Positions 1-13,900 of a DNA stretch of 64,000 nucleotides are shown one piece after another (the stretch's first letter is position 1; each line of letters begins with the position of its first letter). The stretch is taken from the NCBI GenBank assembly GCA_963971285.1, contig OZ020255.1:18558931-18622930 (forward strand), written 5' to 3'. The notes under the pieces were generated by a model that saw only the letters and a list, made by a program, of their open reading frames with translations, was not told the DNA's origin and made no database searches. This DNA comes from Astropecten irregularis (taxonomy: Eukaryota > Echinodermata > Asteroidea > Paxillosida > Astropectinidae). The position numbers and the translations under genes were made by a program.

Positions 1-231
1 GTTTTTGTTACGTAAGTTTTTTTTATGCAAAAATTAAGAAGCATAATGGCAATTTGTTACAGATAAACCTCATGCATACTTAATAGTGAGCTAAATAATG
101 ATTTTGTTTTTGATAAATAATTTTACAGTTTTATTGATAATTGTTGAATTCATGGCCGTAGATTGTGATAAATTTGGCCTAGGTACAGTAAAAAATAAAT
201 GCAAAATATGTATTATTCAAGTTATTATTTT

Positions 232-405
232 GAAAAGTGAACAAAGAAAAATTGACTGAAGCGGGATTCAAACCAGCGACCTCCTGAATACCGTACAGGC
301 GCTCTACCAACTGAGCTATCCAGCCCTACGTTGGTGGTGTCCCCTATTGTCAATTATCTTTGTTCGTTTTAGCTGTCAGAAGCCATGAAACCACGCACAC
401 ACCGT
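232..405 (-). repeat. tRNA-derived SINE copy (family SINE-1)
   Basis: On the minus strand it has a tRNA-like body with an A box (TAGCTCAGTTGGTAGAGC) and a B-box region resembling GGTTCGAATCC. The 3' part AATTTTTCTTTGTTCAC is shared with all other copies. Conserved flanks well outside the tRNA body show it is a repeat, not a tRNA gene. Confidence 0.8.
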
Positions 406-597
406 CATATCCCAAAGATGCAACTTTTGGGATTTTAAACATGATATTCTCTTATCTTCTGCAGCACTGCCTTAGGTATTGCTGTGTGTCTACATGTACA
501 TGAAGCGCACAAATGACTAAATAATCTATAGCATTTTACTATATCATTTTCAGATTTGTTTAGCCATAGGCCAGTTGCATCTCTTTTTTTAGTTGCA

Positions 598-780
598 CAG
601 TGGAACGCCGCTATAACGAACATGGCGGGATGTACAGATATTGTTTGATATACTGGTTTTTTATTATAGTGATGTAAAGAACCATATTGGACATGCGTTG
701 CACACAAAAATTGGGAGCCAAGGATGATGTTCGGTATAGCCAAATGTTTGGGAAAGCGGTATTCGTTATAGTGGTGTAAC
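598..780 (+). mobile_element. Tigger/pogo-like MITE, degraded 3' end
   Basis: Starts CAGTGGAACGCCGCTATAAC, the kind of terminus known from Tc1/mariner (Tigger/pogo) elements. The interior matches copies at 5453-5645, 24017-24131 and 43886-44072. There is no transposase frame. Confidence 0.7.
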
Positions 781-969
781 ATCAAACTGCTTCTGTAAAT
801 TATATGCGTCTTTGCTTTGAAATGTAGTCTGGCTATTTCTTGTATATGGAGAAACTTGCGGCCGTTGGTCATGTTGGTAGCACATCCTAAAATAGTACTA
901 TTATTGTACTGACTGCAATTCATTGCATCACTTATCAGCAATGATAGTATACACCGGTCTGACGGCACG

Positions 970-1180
970 GAATACCATCCGCCATTACTGCGGTGTCCCA
1001 GCCCGCCTTTTGTGTGTAATACACGAATCCAACTTGCGATTCATGTAATTGGCCCTGCGGTATTTCAGGGGACATACACCCTGCAGTATAGAGTGCAGCG
1101 GGGCGGAAATTCTTTTGTTGCCACTCATCAGTGGGCACAAAAGGTGGACAGGGACACTGCAGTAATGGCGGAAGGTATGT
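970..1180. repeat. Foldback element with ~43 bp inverted arms
   Basis: The arm at about 970-1013 (ATACCATCCGCCATTACTGC...) is the imperfect reverse complement of 1137-1180 (...GCAGTAATGGCGGAAGGTAT). It explains the opposing open frames here. No other copy seen in the window. Confidence 0.75.
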
Positions 1181-1368
1181 TGTGCTGTCGGATCCGTCTA
1201 TAGTGCAAGATAGCATACTCAGCAAAAAAAATGAAGTATCATTTGGCCGCCAATTTAGTAAGCAACAGAGCTGTTTCTGATGTTATTAACATCAAATTCA
1301 AATGTTGTAAGACGAGCCTTTCACCTGAACAATTATCAATATTATGAAGGCATATTATTATTCAGCCA

Positions 1369-1610
1369 GGGGCCAATTTCATAAAACTGTTAAGCACAAC
1401 AATTTGCTAAGCATGACATTTCTGTCTTAATAAAAACCGTGTTAACAACCAAATTTCAAAATACACAAGTATCACTTGTGATTGTTCTTTGGCTGTTGTT
1501 CACTGACCATGAATATCAAATGGAATTTTCAATGGTGGTTTGTTTTATTGGGCGAGACATTTTTGTGCTAAGAACATTTTTGTGCTTAACAGTTATATGA
1601 AATTGGCCCC
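1369..1610. repeat. Foldback element, GGGGCCAATTTCAT family (TTAAGCAC subtype)
   Basis: Begins GGGGCCAATTTCATAAAACT and ends in the complementary ATATGAAATTGGCCCC. The subterminal TTAAGCACAA word is shared with copies at 10266, 15938, 22299, 22515 and 38570. Confidence 0.8.
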
Positions 1611-1741
1611 AGAATCACACATCAAATGAAAACAGTGTGAATTTGGCTTACTAAAATGGCCGCATATGCGTACTTCATCTGGTTGCGCGTGATTTTGAAA
1701 GAGTAGGCTATCTAGTGCAGCTATAGGATCTTTCCTTTATA

Positions 1742-1861
1742 GGGCCTGTTTGTTTAACGCAAAGGATCACGGATTCTGCGGATCCTGATCCCATTTTAGC
1801 ATACCCTGCATAGGATGTGGATCTCCTAATCTGGGATCCTGTGCGTTAAACAAACGGGCCC
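1742..1861. repeat. Short foldback MITE (GGGCCTGTTTGTTTAACGC ends)
   Basis: About 120 bp with near-perfect terminal inverted repeats, and a GGATCC-rich interior. A second copy lies at 19166-19278. Confidence 0.85.
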
Positions 1862-1983
1862 TTATATCAGTCACCCATTGAAGCATTTTAATAATAAAGC
1901 TGGGAATTCTACATTTGCACGTTTGTATCATTCGCACTAGGACACAAACATTTAATCTTGGTCTTGTTCCCTGACTCTCACAG

Positions 1984-4900
1984 GCTGATGTAGTGAATGC
2001 CAATGGGAACACACCCCTTCACATTGCATGTTTGAATGGTAATGATCTGGTGCTGCGTGAGCTGATTCAACATGGTGCTGAAATCAACGTGCTCAACCAC
2101 AAGGGCCAGGTAAAACCTTTTTACTGTCTAGAAAACAATCAGTCAGATTTTGTATTAAGGTGGTATCATACTGGGTGGTAGCGTACCGAAACAGAAATCT
2201 TCTCAGATTTACCAATAACGTACAGGGTATAAAGATGGTGATGGTAGAAACAAACTGTTAAAATATTTCTGCCTGAAATGCTGTATTTTTTGACCAAAAA
2301 ACAATTTTGATCTTTTAAAGCTCAAAAATAAAACAGAAAAGACATAAGAAATACTGTTGCCGTTTTTCTCTGTTTTCTCAAAAAGTGGGCACCGTATGGG
2401 ACTGGGAATTTCACAAATGACTGTTACTGTATCTACCTTGATATATTTGCCCATGAATCTGTATTTCTTTGACAAAAACGGAAGTATGATATTACCTTTA
2501 AGATCAACCCAAACCTTAGAATTTCAACAACAAAAAATGCTTTCAAATAATATGAAACCTTCAAAATCAGAAATATAAACACTGTCCATTCTTTGATATG
2601 TAGAGACCTTGTGTTTCTTAAATACATTTTGAGGGTTTTATGTTCTCTATGCACCTGTATGTCTCTGACTTGACCTCTGACCTTTGACCCTTGACCCCAA
2701 CTAGTCTCCGCTCCATCTGGCTGCCGTGTCTCCCCACGGCGGCATGTGCCTAGAAATTCTTCTGAGCGAGGGCGCCGATGTCAACATCCGTTGTAAAGAA
2801 GGCCGTATGCCCCTGCACATGATAGCACTACAGGGACGATACACCAGAGCAGAGAGTCTCATAGAACACAGTAAGTTATCATGGCAATCTTTCTTCGTCG
2901 ATTTCTGTTCCCTTTGACTCGTCCCATGATGAAATATTTAAATAGGGTCCATTCGGTTATTTCATAATAATGATCAGTTATGGGTCAATCAATATGCTTT
3001 TCCATTCATTCAGGTATTTATTCATGTGCCCGATGGATTTTGTCAGGAAACCCTTAGCAACATACATAGGGGGTTTACGAAACTCAGGCTCAGGCCCACT
3101 TTCCAGCTCTGACATCCTATGGTGAAAATATAGGTTGTTATTTTTCATTGACGCTCAAGCTCTGTTTTCCTTTTCAAATCAGAGAATCTACTTCCGAACC
3201 ACAGCAAAAAGCCTCGATTTTGATACCCGTTATTTAAAAATGGATTCACAAAATGGAGCCGAAGGCTGAGACGGAGCCTGAGACGGAGCCTGAGACTCTG
3301 TTTCGTAAATGCCCATATAATGTGTGATGTTGTTAGGAAGTAGTGCGCCCTCTAGAGTGTGTGCAGAGATAGACTAGTCTGTAGCGGCACTTGTTGCTTC
3401 AGGCCTTGAATTTGGTTCTAAAAGGGGCGTGTCCACTTTTCCATTGCAAGGGGCACTTCCATTGCAAAATCATAATGTCTATGGAAACATTTGAGGGGGC
3501 ACCAAGGCCAAGAACCAGGGCAACGAAGGCCATGGTCTCTGTGGCCTCTGTTAAATTCCAGGCTTGTTGCTTATACATATAGCAATATAAGTTGGTCCGT
3601 TATGTTCGTGTTATGATGGTTTCAACAAGAGTCTAATACTATCATTTAAAGTGATTGCACATTGTCACATTCTAAAATCAGCAAAGTGTTAGTATGAAGC
3701 TTATTGTTAATACAGCGTGTGTAATTTCCACCTCACTCTTTCAGTGTCTTACCAACCTAAACCTTGTGAGCCTTCTGACCATGGTAATATCCATTCATAC
3801 TGGTAGTATATGTGTAGGCAAATGCACCGCCACAATGTGGAGTAGAGCAAAATGACTAGTCCTAATATGTTGGCTGCCGGGACTACTGCTGTTTTATGCT
3901 TCAGGGGGTAGTCGGTATAAGCCTATTTTAAAGGACTTAGAATTTGGCTCTGTTCATTCCATACCATTCATGCAGTATCTGTTTTGGCTATACATGTCGC
4001 TCATACAGATTTTCATTGAGTTTTATGGAAAAATCACTGAGGTTTATATATTTATTTATTTATTTATTGTTCAAAGCTAGTCTACAAAAAGATGTAGAGC
4101 TGTCTAAACCATGTGTGACATGTGATGAATAATTTCTGTGCTCCTCAATATGTATGAGATGTAATTTATATGTAATGTGTATCATAGCTGCTGCGGCTCA
4201 CATTAAAAATGGCGGTGGTCACGTGCTGGTCATTTTTATTTGGCTGTTTCTGTTGCTTAGGAAAGCAGACTTTTGTTTTGCTTTGCCCGGTCAAAAAATT
4301 GCAGTTGAAGGATGATTAATTGCTGCCCAATGCCATTGCATCCAAGTTAAATTCTTCTGCTTTTGTTCATTGTTAAGTTGTAGTGTAAGAAATGTGTTTC
4401 TACACAAATATTTAGCTCAATAGGGCAAAGTCAGTTGGAGGATTTGGGACTTTATGTTTGAATTATAAGCAGTTCCTTGGCCTACGCAACCTGATTTGCT
4501 CTTCACTTTCTGGGATATTTTTGCATAGATTGGATTGCAAGACTTGACAATAATCTTTGTACATGCACCTCTTGTAAAATAACTCAGACAAACTTGCAAA
4601 GAACAAGTCAAACATTTAAATTCAAGCTTAAGCAACCATAATACATCCGTCTGTTTAAATGTTCTATTCATCATGTCAAAAATGCATTATCATCACGTGA
4701 TGTTTAACCAGTGAATGATTTAGTAAAGAGGTCTTGGGTTCAAATCCCACTTGAGCCAGTGCGTGATTTTTGTCATGTGCACTCAAGCACTGAGTAAGCA
4801 GTGCTCATCTACGTCCATGAAGGGCAAGCCTATAATTTGCATAAACTGTGATGTTCAGAAAGTGAAAATAATCTACATTAACGTGTACAAACTGTACATT

Positions 4901-7900
4901 CTTAAAAATCAACCTACAATGTCACCAATAGTATGACGTCACAAGAATAGTTTAACATACACCAAGCATATCTTCTTCTCTTTTTGGAGGGGGAGGCGGT
5001 CAATTTTGCTTTTTATTTTGTCCACCGGCGAGCGTGCCCTGGATCACACTTTTATTTTGCCAGATTTATTTTTGCCTCATTGAAAAAAAATTAAAAAGAT
5101 GAGTGAAAATACTGCCTCTGCGAGAAGATACTCGAGCATTATTGAACACATGTTGGCTGTTAATTGTCATAAAAAACATTGTTACTTCATTCATCTGTTT
5201 GTACATGTAGTTATGGCTGTGTAATGTTATATGATGTAATCTTGCACCAAGTAGATACTGGTAGCTGTTCATAAGGGAATATGTGTATAGTAGTACAGGG
5301 GTGGAAATTAACCTGAGTAACTTGGTGGCCCACAAGGCCAGTGCTAGACAGTGCAATGCACTGGCATTGTTCCTCAAATCAGTGGCCTGATGATTGCTTT
5401 TGGTGGCCACTGGCAAGTGGACCTGTGTTAATTTCAACCCCTGTTAAATAGTACAGTGGAACGCCGCTATAACGAACATGGCGGGATGCACAGATATTGT
5501 CTGTTATAGTGGTCGTTCGTTATAGTGATCTAAAAAACCATATTGGGTATGTTTTGTACACAAATATTGGGAGCCAAGGATGATGTTCGGTAAAGCCAAA
5601 TGTTTGGTATATTAGTGGTGTTCGTGATAGTGGCGTTCCACTGTAGTGTTTTGTATTGTTTCACTGTGAAAATGCCTTTGACATCTTCAAAAACAATTTC
5701 TCATTCTCGATGAGATTGTGTTTGTTGCAAACTGTTTTGAATGCTTGTAGTCGCTGTTGTGATTGTAAGAGGGAAAAACAATAGGACAGTATCTTGAGAC
5801 TGTGGTCATCATTTTCACTATTTTCACCTTGTTTCTTTGTCTTCTTCTTGTTTGCACCCGTTACTATAGTAACAGAGGTTTTAATTGAGCATGGTGAGTT
5901 CATTTCGTTTCTCTATACTCTTTGTCCTTGTTGTTACACTAGAAGCGACTTTTTACTCTAACCCTAACCCTGCTAGATAAAACAAGCCTGCCAATAAACC
6001 GACATGAACCTCCTTCAACAATTTATCTGCTGACTCCCGAGGATCTCAGCAGGCAAACAACTTCTCCTTGGATCAGCTGATTTCCTCTTTTATCACTCCA
6101 CTTTTATGCCATTGAAAATAAAAAATGCAAAGCATGGTAAAGACTGGAATTTCATTGTGTTAAGTCCAAGTTTGTGGATCGGTTTGCGGAAACACCATGT
6201 AAGAATCCTTTGTACTTTCGCACTTATCTTTCATTTGCACTTCTCGTAAGGTCTCAACGTAAGGTCTCCTGATGATGATTAGAGCAGCGATGAGACCTTA
6301 TGAGAAATGCGAATGAAAGAGAAGTGCGAAAGTACGAACGGTTCTTACATAGTGTTTTCTGCAAACCGATCCACATACCAATTGTCACCATGCAAAGCCT
6401 CAAATCTTTCTTTAAAGGGAGCATGTAGGATTTGCAAAGATGTGCGTTTTGGCTGAATTTGGTACTTTAACAGAAGTGAAGGTCTTAAACTTCCTTACAG
6501 ACGTTGTTTCATGAACCTTTTTACGCTTTGTTCATCTGGATAGCAGAAATACGGCCAAAATAATCTTGCCCCCTCCAAATCCTTCATGGTTACACCACGC
6601 TTTCGAAATGCAACTAAATCATTCAGACGAACGATCTTTTTAAAAGACACTAAATCTTGATTTCCTTAAAAAAACCAGCATCTGATGAACCAAGATTTCC
6701 CATGGTGACTGTTTGCACTGTTTACGAACTGTTGAGTCCATTTTCTGTCTCAAACTCATTAATTTGTTTTTGGAGGCCTTGCAAATCCTGTACGCTGCCT
6801 TTAAGTCCAAGTTGCATGTCTCGATCTGATACTGATGACCTTGTTATATAAAACCTTCTATAGTGTCAATCATACATTGACCTAGAATTAAACAAGTAAA
6901 CATGGATAGAGAGGAAATATAAGACTGAGTTAAAATGCAGGCTGAAAGAAAGGAACAATGCTATTAACTCATTCATGTAACCCATTCATGTTTTTCATGT
7001 AAAAACCCATGCTTCTTGTCATGATACATACTGTATGTTGTATGTTTTCATTTGTTTTACATGACATCTGTGCTCCACACCGATCATACCCAAAGCAAGC
7101 CAGCAATACCATGATATATATATTATAGGACAGTGTAACTTAATAGCTATTTTCTAAGGTATGATGCACGATTGGTAAAGGTCACAGAACAACACTGACA
7201 CTTTGTCTAATCCATCATGTACATGAAATAATAAACCTGTGAAAAATTGAGCTCAATTGAACATCTGAGTCACAAGAAAATAGCGAAAAACCAACTCAAT
7301 ATTTCTTATAAAACGTAAAGAATGGTTTTGATCTTACCCCAAAATCAAAACTGTTTTCGGTCTTTGTTTTACTAATTTCTGGATAAATACACCATTTCAG
7401 TCGGAAATATTTTAGCGGTATGCTTCTACCAGCACCATCTTCATATCGTGAAAGTTATACATAAATCTGTGAACATTTTGTTTGAGTTTGTTACCAATCC
7501 TGTACTGTACCTTTGACCTTGCTACCCATCACTCGAGTTACTTTAAAAAAATCGTTCTTAGTAATAATAATGAAAGCCAACATGCCCAATTTGCCTGCAT
7601 GTGAATGTTCTTTCCGTATTCTTGTGATGGCGTCTTCTTGGTAAATCTTGTCCCCCGTTTTCAAAAGCTGACAAATGCACGGACCCGCACCCCAGCATGG
7701 TGTTGGTGCAGATTAATGAGTTTGTGAAAATGGTGGCAACATTCATTATGCAAATCCCTGTCTTATTTCTGCACTTTATGTTTCTGTGCATTGGTTCCTG
7801 TGTTTATATCCATCATCTTTTCGTGTTCTTTCCCGTTATACAGCATTTCTGTTTCTTATCTCTGAAATTTATTTTTAAATATATGTTCCTGGGGTCGATT

Positions 7901-10900
7901 TCACGAAGCCCTGCGATCGATCGTAACTCGAGTTACGAAGGATAACCCATCGTATCTTATGTGGGGCTGCAATGCACCATAAGTCCTATGATTGATCGTA
8001 AGTTATGATGAGTTTGGTGACATCGACCCCTGAAGAGCATTTTGTGTTTTAAACAGGCGAAGCAATACACATTAAGCAGAAATTAACATCTTCGTACTTC
8101 AAAGTTATTCCAAAGCTCTTCCACTCCAAGTACAGTTGTCTTGTACTTGAACAGCATGTTTTTGTTTTTGTAAAAGGCACAATGATACAAAGACAACAGC
8201 CTATTACACCATGTATTGCTGACACATAGTTTTGTTGCTACTGGGACAATAAACACCTTTCCATTTGCTGTCTAACTATTCTTCAGTCAATTTTTCTTTG
8301 TTCACTTTTCAATAAAATGCTTGGAGTTTAGGAGAGCCTGACGCATTTCGATCCAAGCAGGATCGGATTAGGAGGGCCTGATGCATTTCGATCCTAGCAG
8401 GATCTTTATCCTTTGATAAAGACCTGGCTAGGATCGGAACTCGTCAGGTCCTGCTAACACCAAGCATTTTATAAATTTCAGGTCTTCATTTTGGCTGATG
8501 AGCAGTTTGCAGCAGTTTATTACTTGTCATATTCTTCATTAAGATAATCTGTATATACTCTCGGGGCATATGTATTCATTCGTTACTTAAGCCAAATTGA
8601 TAACTTAACTTTGAAATATGTTTTATCTTCTTGTTTCTCATTTTTTTCTGTATTTCTTTTTGGAAAGAAAATGTTACATTAAGCTTTTGTATTGTTGAGT
8701 TGTATTTTTGAGTTGATTTTTAAGTTTAGGTTGTGTTTGTTTGTTTGTTTGTTGTTTATATTTTGGCTCTTATACTTGACACTAGCACAGCAGTGTAATA
8801 TGTATGCATATGTATACATACATATGAAGATATGGGACTGTAAGCAACTAACGGTATTCTTTGCTGCTCTGATGCTTAAAAATTAATTTAGATTTTGATT
8901 CAAATTTGGTATATGATGCGTCAGTTTGAAATTTTGTTAAAACAGTGGATTTCAAAATTCTAACTGATTTTACTATTTCCTGTTTGCTGTGAGCAGCATT
9001 GTTTATTTGTTTGTAGAAAGGTTGCAAATAGTTGAACCTAGTAACAAGTGTAAGGTCAAAGGTTAAGGTGACCTTCTTAATATGCAAACCGAGGAATATT
9101 TCCCAAGCTCACACGAGCGAAGAATCCTTTTCGGTTGTGTTTACTAACATCGTTTGCTTGTGTTTGTTTCCTCCAATGTGAAGGTGCTTCGGTAGACTGT
9201 CCAGATAAGAATATGAACACTCCGCTTCACCTAGCCGCCCAGAATGGCCATCAGGAACTCCTAGTCACCTTGCTGGCACATGGGGCTAATCCAACAAGGT
9301 ATAAACAACCTCATCCCCACTGATTATGATCCCACTGCATGCACTTTGTGAGGCAGTCGTACCTGCCAATATAATAATAATAATAATAAATGGCATTTAT
9401 ATAGCGCATTTAGCAAGATCAAAGCGCTGTGCAGGAAAGAAAACAAGTGAACAGAAACAGAGAGCAGCCGCGCAGGGCTACGGAGACGGTGAAAAGAAGA
9501 AAGCTTTGAGAAGTTTATTAAAAACTGAGATAGATGATGCGTCTCTGATATGTAAAGGAATTTTGTTGCACTCCCTAGGACCAGCCGTGGAAAAAGCTTT
9601 GTCACCAGTACTACATGTAGATGGCAGTCTGCATTTGGGTTGCGTTGAGTTTCTTAGTGGCACCAGGGGCCGATCGCTACTTTGCATAGCATTTTTCATT
9701 TAGCAATGGATTTGGGCTTTAGTGATGATTGCAAAGCATTAGTAAAATTGGCCTCAGAGATTATTGTCAGCAATCATGATCGGGCATGCAACTTTTCCTT
9801 GGATCAGCTGATTTCCTTCTTTTTTTTTCATTTCACTCTTATGTCATTGAAAAATGAAGAACTCTGTTCAGAGTATGGTCAAGATTGGAATTTCCTCGCT
9901 TTTTGTTAAGTCCAAGTTGCATATCTGATTCAATACAAAGTGAAATGTTAGGAGGGCATGAGGTTTTGATCTTAGGCTGCATCCGAATCTGTTGTCTAGA
10001 GCTAGGTCTAGGTCTTCACTCCATTGGCAATACACAGAGACAACAAGACAATAGACCTATAGTCGTAGCTCTGGAAGCCCGTTTCGGACGCAGCCTTAGT
10101 TAGACTTTGTTCTGAAATGATGATTTTTGATGATTTGCAGGCGGGGTATATACGGCATGCTTCCTCTTCATCTAGCTGCTCTGAGTGGTTATACAATCTG
10201 CTGCAAGAAGCTCCTGGAAGCAGGTATGTGTAATTAATACATGTTATAGGCCTTCACCCAAACCAGGGGCCAATTTCATAGAGGACCTTAAGCACATCAT
10301 TTACTTTAGCATGTAGAGTCTTCCTTGATCAAACAGGATTTATACCAACCAAATTTTGACTTGTATTCAGCCATTGTTTGTTGAGCATAACATTCACAAG
10401 GAGTTTTGGCTAGCATACTGTTTTTATTTACCAAGGTTTTGGTGCTTAAGCAAATTTCGGTGCTTAAGCAGCTCTATGAAATTAGCCCTAGGCTTGATGC
10501 TTGGACCCATTTGAGGCCCACTAAACAAAATGAAGGGATTTGGCCACAAGACGAAGCTGAAGAAAGATTCCAGCTTCACCATGTACATGTATATCTCAAG
10601 CCCCTCATTTCATTTAGGACTTAAATGGCGGTAGCAAAATAAATCCCGAACTTCATTTGATAAAGGCCCTACGTCATCAAATCATCAAATTAAATTTCAA
10701 ATTGTATAGTTGAAATCTTATCCTATATGTATCATGTTGAGATTCCTTTCTGTGAATTACTTAGTAATATTCAAGTTTCTCTCCCTCAAATCTTCGTTAT
10801 ATTTTTTTCACTTTTCAGCCGAGTGTGACATTAATGCGTTAGATGATAATCAGCGAACGTGCGTTCATTGTGCAGCTTGCTCAGGGTAAGGAACCAATCA

Positions 10901-13900
10901 GAATGTATCTATTGAAATTAAATTCTCGTCAGGTGATAAGAATGTCCAATCAAACGTGGTATCCTATATATTCACATTTTGTACTCGGGCATGGTATAGT
11001 ATGCAAATATTGAACGTTTATAAGTGCAATGGTAAGAATATTTTCATGAGTTTGAAAGATGCAATGGTGAGTTGAATGGAACATTTCATCTGTTAACAAC
11101 GGAAAACATTCTTTCCATTGTACAAATGAAAAACATTCATTATTTTTTTACATGTATATAACGCCGTCAAGTCATTTGGCAATTTCCTCGTCATTCACCA
11201 ACATGAAATTGGTTGAATGGGCCGCCATTTTACTAGCGATCATATGCATAACACGCGCCCTCTGTTGACCAATAATGTATTGAAGTCCGTTGCCTGCACT
11301 AGATCAAAATAAATGGAACCAAAGATACACAGTGAACAAATTTTAATATTTGTGGCATAAGCCATGTTTTTGTCTTTTTATCAAATATCATGTGACATAT
11401 AATTCTCCAATCAAATGACAAGGATCTACTTAGGTGTTATGTAAGATGACATGTGTATCAAGTAAAGTCTGAACCTTTACGAAACCTCGGCTTGGGCTTG
11501 GGCTTCGGCTGCGGCTCCATTTCTTACATCCATTTTAGAGTAACAGATATCAAAATAGAGTTTTTGGGGTACTCTGTTTCAAACAAGAAAACGGAGCTTC
11601 AACCTCAGGCGAAAACCACAACCTGTATTTCAGCTTTAAGATGACGGAGCCTAAGCCCAAGCCGTGGTTATGTCTGATTTTCAGAGACGTTTGATACAGA
11701 CGTGTTTTGATGGTACTTGCTTTTCTTTTCCATTTAAAGAAATGTTGACTGTCTGGACCTTCTGATTCGGAGTGGTGCCGACTTCAATTTGGAGGATAAA
11801 GACGGCCGTACACCGCTACACTATGCATCGGGGAATGCTAACCATCAGTGTACACTGTCCTTAGTTGCTATGAAGTCCAACGTGAATGGATTAGATACCA
11901 GAGATTGCTCTCCGCTGCATTACGCTGCAGCCGCTGATATGGAAGCAGAGTAAGTATCTTCTTCTTCTTCTGCTTAGCGCCAGGTTTCCTGCTTAGCATG
12001 GTTGGCTGCCTTTGTCTTCCCTTTCCAGAGCTTGCCTATCTTATGAGTCACCTGGGGCCGATTTCATAAAACTTACGACGCGTCACAGAGTTAAGACGCA
12101 TCCTTACTATATGGATTCATCGCATCTATGCTACGCGTCGCAACCACAACGCATCGAAAATCGAGTTGCGACGCGTCGCAGAGCAATATGAAATCGGCCC
12201 CTGGTCTCACATGGAAGTGTTCTAGATCTTGTTTGACATTGTCCTTCCATCTCTTCTTGGGTCTTCCTCAAGATCATCTTCCCTCTATCTCAACATCTTG
12301 TGAGTCATCTGGTCTTACATGGAAGTGTTCTAGATCTTGTTTGGCATTGTCCTTCCATCTCTTCTTGGGTCTTCCCTCAATAACACTTGATTATTTTTTG
12401 TTTTTGCACTTGTAGTTGTGTCGAGCATTTGTTGCATAATAATGCTAATCCCAGACTACGTGATGTAAATGGATACAACACTCTGCATTATGCTGCGGCC
12501 AATGGACACTGCTTGGCTGCTGAAAAGGTAATTCTTCAAGACTCTCTCACAAAAACTAGGATTTGATACACAAAGCGTTAGTGAAATTGGCCCAGTAATG
12601 CAAATATTGAATTGTCTGTTTGTTAATTGTCTTTTTTTTAGTTGCAAGCAGTTGCAGCGAGTGATCTTCTGAATACCGGTGGTACTGCTCCTCTGACTAC
12701 ACCTCTTCATTTAGCGGTAAGATATAAGTACGAGTAAGTACGAGGTGTGTATGTATGAGCATATGGAGTAGTATTGAAATTTAATCATCAAATTACCACA
12801 AGGGACTGGAGCGGGATTCGAACTGGCGACCTCCTGAATACCGTACAGGTGCTCTACCAACTGTTCACAAGTTGCAGCATTGCTGCGAGTATTGATAAAA
12901 TTATCCCTGGGACATAGCGGCATGTGCGTGGTTTCACGGCTTCTGACTGCCAAACAAACAAAGATTATTGACTATTGGGGTCACCACCAACGTAGGGCTG
13001 GATAGCTCAGTTGGTAGAGCGCCTATACGGTATTTAGGAAGTCGCCGGGTCAAATCCTGCTCCAGTCAATTTTTCTTTGTTCACCTTTCAATGAGTATTG
13101 TATTTTTTTTTTATCTCATCATCAGGCCTACAACGGTCACGTTGACGTCCTACATGTCCTGATGCGTTCCATTGTCAATCTGGACATTCAAGATGCTAAC
13201 GGCCGCACTGCTCTGGACTTGGCTGCCTTCAAGGGTCACCAGGACTGTGTGGAGGCTCTAGTCATGCAGGGCGCTACGATATTAGTCCATGATTCTGTGT
13301 CTAAACGTACTCCACTACATGCCGCCGGTAAGACTGCTATACGGGCGATTCCAAAAAGTGCACCCCCAAGAGTTTGCAACGCACTGGCCAATCACAATAT
13401 GCGGAATCTGATGGCCCTTTCCAGATGCGCATTTGGTTGACAAATTCCGTGAATTGTGATTGGCCAACGCGTTGCAAACTCTTGGGGGCGCACTATTTGG
13501 AATCACCTGTTTTGAGTGTAAATGATCCCAGATGCTTCTACTTTGCTATTCAGTAGCTTTTAAGGAGAACTCTTTTTTCCTACAGATATTTGAGTTGACC
13601 ATCGGCAAGCCTTGAATTTGTTGCCCTGGTTCTTGGCTTTGGTGCCCCCTTGAAATATTTCCATATACATTAGGATTTTCCAATGGAAGTTCCCCTTGCA
13701 ATGGAAAAGTGGCCTTGCCTCTTTCAGAAACAATTCCAGGCCTGCAACGGTCTGAGTTGTAAATTTGTCCTCAAAAGTTGCGATTGATGTTAGAATCAGA
13801 GCAACATGTATTTCAAATATTTGTCATTGGCATGGCCTTTCATTTTTTGGGGAATCTTTTGCTTTTTCATTTTCCAGCGTATAATGGCCACGCTGAGTGT

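Larger units (their letters stand above)
1..1983. other. Non-coding DNA, probably an intron of the ankyrin-repeat gene
   Basis: No exon could be supported here. The first coding exon of the downstream gene opens at a splice acceptor at 1983/1984 in the middle of an ankyrin domain, so this stretch should be intron. It is mostly repeats: a SINE (232-405), a Tigger-like element (598-780) and three foldback elements (970-1180, 1369-1610, 1742-1861). The long open frames seen on both strands are by-products of these palindromes. Confidence 0.7.
2871..9183. other. 6.3 kb intron of the ankyrin-repeat gene, repeat-filled
   Basis: Lies between coding exons at 2705-2870 and 9184-9298. It holds a GGCTC MITE, a Tigger-like MITE, several foldbacks, SINE fragments and simple sequence (TTTA repeats near 4050, TTTG near 8740). 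No exon was found: open frames here are short, lack family motifs and overlap repeats. Confidence 0.75.

Noticed and set aside
435..968. 177-residue minus-strand open frame
   Set aside because: Runs through a Tigger-like MITE and a foldback arm; composition and content are not protein-like.
12995..13067. tRNA gene
   Set aside because: A and B boxes are good, but the same sequence with long conserved flanks recurs about ten times, so it is a SINE body.
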